From: Rosellinia necatrix
Lineage: Eukaryota > Ascomycota > Sordariomycetes > Xylariales > Xylariaceae
DNA: 64,000 nucleotides
Reading direction: 5' to 3'
NCBI GenBank assembly: GCA_021209875.1
Contig: JAGYVD010000004.1
Span: 3,881,001-3,945,000 of the forward strand
Made by a program: the position numbers and the translations under genes. Positions 56,620 through 64,000 of this stretch are shown here, one piece after another (positions within the stretch are counted from its first letter, which is position 1; the number at the start of each line of letters is the position of its first letter). Under the pieces are notes generated by a model, which was given only the letters and a program-made list of their open reading frames with translations, was not told the DNA's origin and searched no databases.

Positions 56620-57534
56620 CTTGAAGTCGCTGGGCTGTGTCAGAGGCGAAGGTTAGTGTAGGGAAACGAGGAGAGGATCGCGAAGGGCCGAGGGGAAGGG
56701 AGAATTGAGTTGGCTAAACCCTAATTCTAGGGCACCTGGGAATGGGCGGCGTGCATACCTCGACTTGGGTGGTGGATGGTCTAGAGAAATTCGTTGGTGA
56801 TGATTGTCAAACGCGAAATTGAAGATTGAGGTCCGCAAATTAATTTTCGTTGTGTGGGAGTGGAGGGCTAATCGGTTCGTTTGCACAGCAATCGCAGGCA
56901 GCTGTCTGACAGCCCTTGACGGCCCGTGCTTGCCATCTGTCTCTGCCCTCTAGGGTGACTAGCTAGGTAGTTCAACTAGGGCCGCCAATAGGGGAGCCAA
57001 TACCTTGCAACTGCATATCCTTAGGACATCGACAGACAGCACTTGCTCCTACTATCTACCTACTATCTACTCGAACGTAAAAGTGAGGGGTTATATTAAT
57101 ATTAAACATAGATAAAAATGATTTTTTATGAGCCTGCCATTGCTACTTGACGTACCCTACTCGAAGGCCATACGACAATTATTGCAGCCGTCTTTTATTC
57201 TAAACGTTTACGCCCAGTAGCTTGCTGTCATGGTGATGGCACAGGATAGTGAAAGGTAATAATAATAACGCTGTTCGCATGCAGTGGATAAAATGCTGGG
57301 CATTGATTAAATTGTGTAGGGGAATATTCGAGCCCATGATCGGCCATTGAATTCCTAAGGATACTGTGACCTAGGTATATAGCTTCGGCTACTTGTACTT
57401 GTCAGAGACAAAGCTGGGTCTCATCGCCAGTATAGCCTAGGCAATCTTTTGGCCGTAGAGTATAAACCTGTCGTCACCAGAATCTCACAGATAGGCAGAT
57501 ATTGGGCGTTAGCGTTGCCTACATCAGTTTGAAA
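56620..57534. promoter_or_regulatory. RPL4 promoter and eIF1 3' region
   Basis: About 900 bases between two minus-strand genes. The sequence AACCCTAATTCTAG at 56715-56728 resembles the AACCCTAA-type (homol-D/telobox-like) element found before fungal ribosomal protein genes; on the coding strand it reads TTAGGG. Nothing else is recognised. Confidence 0.45.
56715..56722. promoter_or_regulatory. Telobox-like AACCCTAA element upstream of RPL4
   Basis: The octamer AACCCTAA lies about 100 bases before the RPL4 start codon. Such TTAGGG/AACCCT boxes are common in promoters of ribosomal protein genes in filamentous fungi. It is a single short match and could be chance. Confidence 0.35.
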
Positions 57535-58110
57535 CTAGAAGCCGTGAACTTTGATTTTCTTGGCATCGAGCTCCAGGCCGTCGCGGTCGACCAGAAACTC
57601 TTCTACGTAGTGTTAGTTCTCGGCTTAGGAGGAGCCAAAACCGTCTAGCAGAGGGGGGCAGAAGGGGGGCAGAAGGGGGGCGGAAGGGGGCGCTTACGCA
57701 TAACCTTGCGCTGGTCACCCTGCAGTTGAATGACTTCGCCCATGTTACTGTCTATCACGACAGTGCCATTGCAAGCGAATTTCTTCTTAATGACAGTGAG
57801 GATCTTCTTGCGGTCAAACTTGTTGGGCAACCCTTGGACGGTGGTCAAGGTTTTGCGCCCATTACGCTCTGCGCCGGTCAGTCGCACAACACAAAGCAAA
57901 AGATGGCAGCGTAACGAAAACGGGAAATCCTCACGTTGAATCCGAATGTGGACGTAGTCCTCCTGCTGGCTCTTCACTTGGCTCGTGTCTTCGTCTGCTT
58001 CAGCATCATGGAAGGGGTCTGGGCACACGTGTCAGCGGGGCTGTGAGAGGGTCGTTGTTGGGCTAAGGCCGAGGCGGCATACCGAAGGACTTGAGGTTCT
58101 CGATGGACAT
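57535..58110 (-). CDS. SUI1: Translation initiation factor eIF1 (SUI1)
   Basis: eIF1 binds the 40S subunit near the P site and enforces AUG selection. Four minus-strand exons, 58110-58083, 58018-57935, 57868-57698 and 57602-57535, give 116 residues. The product starts MSIENLKSFDPFHDAEADED, continues with DYVHIRIQQRNGRKTLTTVQ, LPNKFDRKKILTVIKKKF, ACNGTVVIDSNMGEVIQLQG and DQRKVM, and ends DGLELDAKKIKVHGF. It is essentially full-length SUI1. Introns are 64, 66 and 95 nt. The third contains three tandem copies of an 11-base C/T-rich unit on the coding strand. The junction at the third intron (VM|QEFLV) is the least certain by a residue. The DPFHD and RNGRKTLTT motifs make identification firm. Confidence 0.95.
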
Positions 58111-58680
58111 CTATAACGCCGTGTCTTCAAGTCACGCAAAAGAACAAAATATGAGATGCCGAGGGTAAGTTTGTATATTCAGGAAGAGAGATACCTTGGT
58201 ATCGAAGTAGGCTGATCCTTGGCAGGGTTGGAATGAGATAGGAAAGCAAGTGAATTACTGATGGGACAAGAGGCAAGGGGTGGAGGGCGGAATCAGGGGA
58301 CGCCAAAGCGTGGGGTAAGCTCCGCCTCCCGCGGAGGCAGATAAAGGGTAGACAGCGATAAGGGGTTAACCCCACCACCACCCGAGCGCTAGACGCCATG
58401 ATCGAAAGATGTCAGATGGAGATAGCAGCCCGAAGTTTATCCGATGGGGAAGCAGCGTTGATTGTTTGTTAGATTATAGCACACCTTGTTTGCATGGCCT
58501 TTAAACGGAAAAATAAACAGTCAATTTACATCGCTATTCTTCTCGTGGCGAAAACAGTTGAGGGTATTTAGAAGTTCGTAGGTTTGTGTTCAAGGGGGTC
58601 ATTGCTAGGCTGGTGACTTAGAGACCCACTCTACAGCTATCTACCTTGACTTTAAATCCAATTATGGTCGGGACCAATAA
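58111..58680. other. Spacer between eIF1 and tRNA-Glu
   Basis: 570 bases holding the eIF1 promoter. No coding content is recognised. Confidence 0.5.
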
Positions 58681-58785
58681 TCCGAATTGGTGTAGTGGCT
58701 AACATTTGACGCTCTCATCCTTATCACTTCACTTGTGATCTAGAACGGTGCCGTCAAGCCCGGGGTTCGATTCCCCGATTCGGAG
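58681..58785 (+). tRNA. tRNA-Glu (CUC) with an ordinary intron
   Basis: The acceptor stem TCCGAAT pairs fully with ATTCGGA, with discriminator G. The anticodon stem TGACG/CGTCA encloses loop C-T-CTC-A with anticodon CTC at about 58713-58715. An intron of about 33 nt follows position 37 and contains a small hairpin (ATCAC...GTGAT). The B box GGTTCGATTCC is perfect. This is the standard eukaryotic layout and a useful internal contrast with the three tRNA-Ile genes. Confidence 0.88.
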
Positions 58786-58796
58786 ATCTAAATAAC

Positions 58797-58808
58797 TTTT
58801 TTTTTTTT
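58797..58808 (+). terminator. Pol III T-run terminator of tRNA-Glu
   Basis: A run of twelve T starts 12 bases past the tRNA 3' end. Confidence 0.8.
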
Positions 58809-61800
58809 CTTCTTCAGCATCATCGTTGTTGGATTGTTGTCTTCATTCATTTTACCTTGTTTTATTTACCTCCATTTCGTCCCATTAACAATTTACAATT
58901 AACCCTGTCTACCTACATAAGAGCAGTATCTTTTGTGTTGATTGCCACCTCAATCTCGAAACAACCCCCCACACCGCCTCTGCTGTGTAACACATACATA
59001 CATACATATACATACAAGTGGTTACTGGATCATAAGACGTATGTATGTATGTACATTACATTTTCGCCACGTGTGTAGATCATGCCCTGGAACGAACTCT
59101 CATTAAACTCCTACACAGCTCTGAATAGCCAAGGCACAACAACTAATCCTGAGCACCAACCCAAGTCAGTGTCCTATATACATACGTTCTTATACTGAAA
59201 CTATCGGAGCGCCCCACGAGTTAGTTTTGAGGAATATGTATACACTAGACGCTCGATTAACGCTTGGGAAGGAACTCTTGCCTGCATACCCCTGGATCTG
59301 GATAACTAATAAGAACATCATTATAGGACGTCAAGACAGGAAAGCAGGCAGTGTTACCCGCCTTGTCATATGGCCCCAATTGCGGCTGGGTCTTGTGGTC
59401 ATGCTGTTGTAATATGTTGTCTGACACGGACTGCCAATGGGATCTGCGAGACATGCCAAGCGAAGAGAAATGCTACGACGCTTGGCACGATACGAGGCGT
59501 AGAGTAGAGTCTCCTGACATGTATGCACTTGTTGGTATGGCCTCCATCATTCGAAGCGGACGACTTCGATGCCCTTCTCGGAACACATTTGATGCGTTTT
59601 GGGTAATCTTGACCGACGCTTGCCTGTTTTCCCTTCGTGGCGGCGCCGTGAACCAACCGACGTGGGCTACAATATCCTGAGAGTTCCGTCGGCAACGTCT
59701 TACTTGCCGCGTTTGAACTGTCAACGATGGTCTAGGCCAGCGTCGTGCGGAAAACATGGGGGCTCCTGCTGTAGGTTGGAGCTGGGTCGGTTGCTGGGAC
59801 CGGTCCGATGAGGCGACGAATGGCGAGCAAACCGGGTGATCCGGCACACGCTAGACATAGTTATCTGGAGGTGGCTTACCTACACTGCTTGCATACCTAC
59901 ATATAGTGTATGTACGTACATACATAGTTACTGGTCCCTTACTGCCTGATCCACCGTGACATCGAGAACGGTGGAAGTGTGCTGTGTACCTAAGCGACCA
60001 GCGAGGACCTGGCTGCTGCATCGTCGCTCGTTCGCGCGCGCACGCACGCACGCACCGTTGGTGCGCCTCTCTCTCTCTACTACCTTATACACCACACTAG
60101 GTACCTTGATGGTGGATTGCAGGATGGATGAGCTCCGCCAATAGTGTCCGATAGCGTACCAATGCACAGCTTCCTAACTTGATCGGCAACTACAACACAG
60201 TCTGCAAAGCCACGCTTTATTCCGATGATTTTTTTATTATTATTATTACTTTTCCTCCCTCCTTTACTCGTTCATCCATTACTAGTTAGCGCAGCACTAT
60301 ATATACACCATGTCTTTGCCTTGTATACTTTAACTTCTCCTAGGCTACAGTCTATAGGGCGCAATCAATGATGGGTTTCTCGTTAGTTCTCTGAGTGCCA
60401 ACTCATCTCACAAACCTAAATAGTTATTTATGTTGTGGTTATGGTGTGTCGTGGGGTGCCTGATTGACTTCGACCAATTATGGCTAGTGTTACATTTTTC
60501 ACGAAATAGTGTAGCTACCTAAGTAGGTAACTAACTATACATAGTAGTAACTAACGTATATGAATGCATTCAAGCCACGTCAAACACATCGCGACACGAC
60601 CAGCTGTTCTACTTGTAGATGCCAAGGATAGAAATTTGCGGTCATACATACATGATCCAGTGTACTTAGACTAATTAATCAATTTTACCCGTGCTGTAGT
60701 TATGTTATGTATGCCCTTGTCCGCCAGTATCCTTCCAAGTTCTCAGTGACAAACACCGTCGACGACCTGGCCGAGACCACCTTGGGTTTACCGCTATTGT
60801 GAAGTAACTATGGACTGCATAGTAAGCGAATAGCCAATATTCGAGGAAATGCCACTTCGGTTGTCTGGGGTGCTTGATGGTCGACGGTGGGCTGTGGGCT
60901 GGCACCGAAAGGTTGAGCACCAGCAATCGTATCATGGAAAACTCTTCGAGCTGAGTACCAGTGGAAAGATCTAGCGCAGTCTAGCCAAGCGGCTGACCGG
61001 GGTGGATCTGACACCCCGGGTGTTTCCTCGAAGCCGCAGTTGCCCGTTGCGGCTTTCGATCCTAGCTTGGAATCGTTTTCGATCTAGATGCCTCTCTCGA
61101 CGGGGGATGGTTCTCGCGACTTTCTCCATTCTAATGTTTTGCCCGCCTAGGTACAAACTTGATGTAATGTGTAAATCACTTGCATGCACCATCAAGTAAG
61201 TATAGAAAGTAGAATCGCCGGTGTTCGCACCTTGAATACATGTATGTAGTCATAACTAAGTGGTTGCGACTTATACAAGTAGTTAGTTACCGTAGTTATA
61301 ACTATTAGTTGGCTCACTATATTTAGTTTGGATCCCGAGACATCTTGGTATTAGATGGGCGCACCGACTGTCTTGTAAGCCTAGAATGCGGAGGTAACTC
61401 ATTTACTCTACCGTCCGGGCCAAGTAATGCCAAGCCGAAGGCACACTATTGTTTACCGTGTCGGCGTTTTCCCATCATCTGACTCCATAACCGCTGCCTT
61501 AGGCATCGTCGCTTGGCTTGACGAGATCCATCCCCACAAAGCACAAAGCTGGAGGAGACCTGGCTGCTTTCTGGGGTGCGTACGGCTGGCTGTATGGTAT
61601 CTTTCTAGCTACCGTACCTACACTAGGCGAGCGCTCGTCCTGATCCAGAGCGACGCCACGCATCTGCGTGCCAAGCCGGCGAAGCTGCTAATGAAAACCG
61701 TTTGACGATGACGCGGGTCAACATTACATCCATTCACCTACCTACCGGGGGTTGTCGGGGGTGTCGGGGGTGTTGGGGGCGCCATTAGCCTACAAGTATG

Positions 61801-62601
61801 CAGAACGAACACCGACTTGGGCAGTGGTTGGCTGTTCGAAGAGCGTCAAACCTTGGTGATGCTGATGAGATGGATCGGGGGCCATCTACGTTCAACAGAC
61901 AACTAACCAGGGTTCGAGGGAACGTGGCTCGGGAACGGTCTGTATGTATTCAGTTCGGTAGGTCCCGTGGACCCCTGGAACCTCCTCCACGTGTGGATCA
62001 TCCGGGAGCCATCGTCACATTCACATTCCCAAGTTGGTGGTCACCTTGTCCAATTTCGCATGCCCGCTTCCCGATACCACCTACATACTACCTGTGTACA
62101 TATGTATATGCGCCTACTGTGCAGAAAGACGGACACATCACGTAGGTAGTGTCTCGGGTCGCCATCGTGGCCTGCATTAGTCGTTCGTTCTACCTCTGCG
62201 GCTGGACGCTCAGGGAGCAGCTTTGTCCAATCCCGTCGCGCCTATTAGCCACTTTTTTTTCGCTTCTCGTATTTCATCTCCACCACTCCGGGACGCGACA
62301 GGGATCGACAGGGCCCAGGCTGAGAAGAAGATCATGGACGCCACAAGACCATACATACACAATGAGATGCTAGATAGCAGTCTATTGCACTATTAAAGCC
62401 TCGCTCTCGCCTGCAACGGGCCGGGCTCGATCAAGATGACTCTCTCTCTACGTCTCTCCCTCGGCTCGGTCGGATCACGCATGGGATACATGGTTGTCAT
62501 TTATTAATTCTAATACACACATACATACATGCATACATACATATATACACCTTAATACTTTGCTGCTTGATTCTGGTTCGGTGCTGGGATACGTCCTCGC
62601 C
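58809..62601. other. 3.8-kb region without recognised genes
   Basis: Short open frames (up to about 124 codons) have no recognisable content and overlap on opposite strands. Short tracts of TACATACA and CTACCTA occur near 59000, 59890, 60520 and 61740. The last part is presumably the peroxidase promoter, with CATA-repeat DNA at 62513-62545 just before its start. Confidence 0.5.
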
Positions 62602-64000
62602 ATGCGGTGGAACGCGCTTCTCTTGTCGGCGGCGCTCTCGCTGAGCACGCTGGCGGGAGCAGATCCAACATGGCCTGCGGCGACCGACGAGTTGGAAGAG
62701 ATCATGTATCAAGTGCAAGGCTATCGCTCCCGGCAGTTCGGCGGAACCGTCATACCCTGCTCAAGCCAGGCCTCGGGCCCTGGACGTCACAATGCCGCAG
62801 AGTGGCTGAGAGCCGCTTTCCACGACATGGCGACCACCACCATTGCCGGTGGCCCCCGACAGGGCGGCCTGGACGGATCATTACAGTACGAACTGACCAG
62901 CTCGGATAATATCGGCCCGGCCTTTACCACGACACTCAAGTTTATGGCCGACTATTACACTAGCCGGTCAAGCGTGGCCGACCTCCTTGCGTTGGGAGTC
63001 TACTACGCCGTGAGATCCTGCGGCGGCCCGGTCGTCCCGATCGCTGGTGGTAGGATCGATGCCAAAGAGGGCGGTCCTCTTGGTGTCCCGCTGCCCCAGA
63101 ACACTGCCTTCACATTTGGACAGCAGTTCGCGCGGATGGGCTTCAGCCAGACCGAGATGATTCAGGTCGTTGCCTGTGGCCACACTCTTGGCGGCGTCCA
63201 CGAGACCGAATTCCCCCAGATCGTCCCAGTGGGTACGACGGCCAACGGCGAGGCGCCGATGGACTCGACTGTGGACGCATTCGATAATAAGATTGTCACC
63301 GAGTATATCTCTGGCAATACCACAAATCCCATGGTTGTCGGCCCTTCGGTCCAAGCCACGCGAAACTCTGACTTCAAGGTCTTCAACATCGATGGAAACG
63401 AGACGGTAACTGCCATGGCCGACCCCGAGACCTTCTCAAGCATTTGCGCCACCGTATTGCGCAAGATGATCGAGGTTGTCCCCGATGATGTCGTTCTTAC
63501 CGAGCCTATTCAGCCATACGCGGTGAAGCCAGTCGACATGCAACTTACACTGAACGCCGGGGCTTCAACCATGCAACTGTCTGGTCTGATCCGAGTTCGC
63601 ACCACTGAGTTCGGCGCCGACTCCGCAGAGAGTGTTTCGTTGACCTTTAAGGATCGGAGTGGCGGCAACGAATGCGGCGACCTTGGTTGCACACATACCG
63701 CTGAGCTCCTAGGCGCTACTGACGGCTTCGACGATACGTTTGTGGTGAGTTCATATTATACCGTCTTAAACTGCATCCTGTACCCGTTTCTGTGTCTTCT
63801 GACATCGTCTTAGTGGTTCCCGATTAGCATTGAAGTGCCGGCCTCCTCAGGCATCTCTTCTTTTACCTTGACGGTCAACATGGCTAGCGGAACATCCTCG
63901 GCCTACGATAACAACGGAGAGGCGTACCCCATCCAGGATGCTATCCTTATGCAGAAGCCTCAAAGTTGTCTTCTTGAGGGCACCTTGAACGTTGTGGCAG
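62602..64000 (+). CDS. Secreted class-II-like heme peroxidase (3' end outside the window)
   Basis: Plant/fungal-type heme peroxidases use H2O2 to oxidise phenolics or lignin-like compounds outside the cell. Exon 1 is 62602-63744; a 69-nt intron (GTGAGT to CTTAG) leads to a second exon from 63814 that runs off the window. Residues 1-20 (MRWNALLLSAALSLSTLAGA) look like a signal peptide. Distal Arg70 and His74 lie in EWLRAAFHDMAT, and proximal His194 in VVACGHTLGGVHE. Cysteines in IPCSS, RSCGG, VACG and SICATV suit disulphides. After the peroxidase domain, from about residue 310, a second beta-rich region begins (MQLTLNAGASTMQLSGLIRVRT and FPISIEVPASSGISSFTLTV), as in ascomycete peroxidases that carry extra C-terminal domains such as WSC; that part is not visible here. 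The substrate is not predictable. Confidence 0.87.

Noticed and set aside
1..64000. CRISPR arrays, insertion sequences, prophage or bacterial operons
   Set aside because: The repeats are eukaryotic microsatellites, genes have spliceosomal introns, and nothing resembles spaced direct repeats with unique spacers.

Overview
The window looks like nuclear DNA of a filamentous ascomycete (Pezizomycotina, most likely a Sordariomycete). Genes carry short GT-AG introns (about 50-190 nt) with CTRAC-type branch sites, and the housekeeping proteins are of fungal type (Get4, Rai1, Mau2/Scc4, uL4, eIF1). Intergenic DNA is long and dotted with TAGGTA/CCTACC, CA, GA and trinucleotide microsatellites. The species cannot be fixed by eye. 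No bacterial, organellar or viral genes were seen.

Layout. 0.4-11.3 kb: GET4 (+), a small acidic protein of unknown function (-), the decapping nuclease RAI1 (+), an Eeb1/Eht1/YheT-type alpha/beta hydrolase (-) tail to tail with RAI1, and the cohesin-loader subunit MAU2/SCC4 (+) with a very large Gln-rich N terminus. 11.3-34.5 kb: a gene-poor block rich in simple repeats whose only convincing gene is a transcription factor with a C-terminal Zn2Cys6 cluster (27.2-28.8 kb). 34.5-43.4 kb: a PQ-loop membrane protein (+), a possible hAT transposase scrap, a small gene built from duplicated 141-nt exons (+), and MET12-type methylenetetrahydrofolate reductase (-). 44.9-51.4 kb: an accessory, decayed island with a 3' fragment of an ABC transporter, two overlapping unknown ORFs, a roughly 610-codon pseudogene interrupted only by TAG/TAA codons, another small remnant, and three tRNA-Ile(AAU) genes. 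52.4-58.1 kb: a class I/II aminotransferase (+), ribosomal protein uL4 (-) and eIF1 (-). 58.7 kb: tRNA-Glu(CUC) with an ordinary intron. 62.6 kb to the end: a secreted class-II-like heme peroxidase, cut by the window edge.

Most unusual signal. Each of the three tRNA-Ile genes folds into a proper isoacceptor only if two things are removed: the ordinary position-37/38 tRNA intron, and a further 51-57 nt insert in the 5' strand of the anticodon stem. The inserts have almost no sequence in common, yet each starts GTAYGT, has CTAAC 8-12 nt before its end, and ends in AG. They therefore look exactly like small spliceosomal introns lying inside genes with A box, B box and T-run terminator. I know of no described system of this kind.

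The genes are mostly unrelated housekeeping neighbours. RPL4 and SUI1/eIF1 are adjacent translation genes on one strand. All exon models were built by hand from splice motifs and reading-frame continuity, without alignments.
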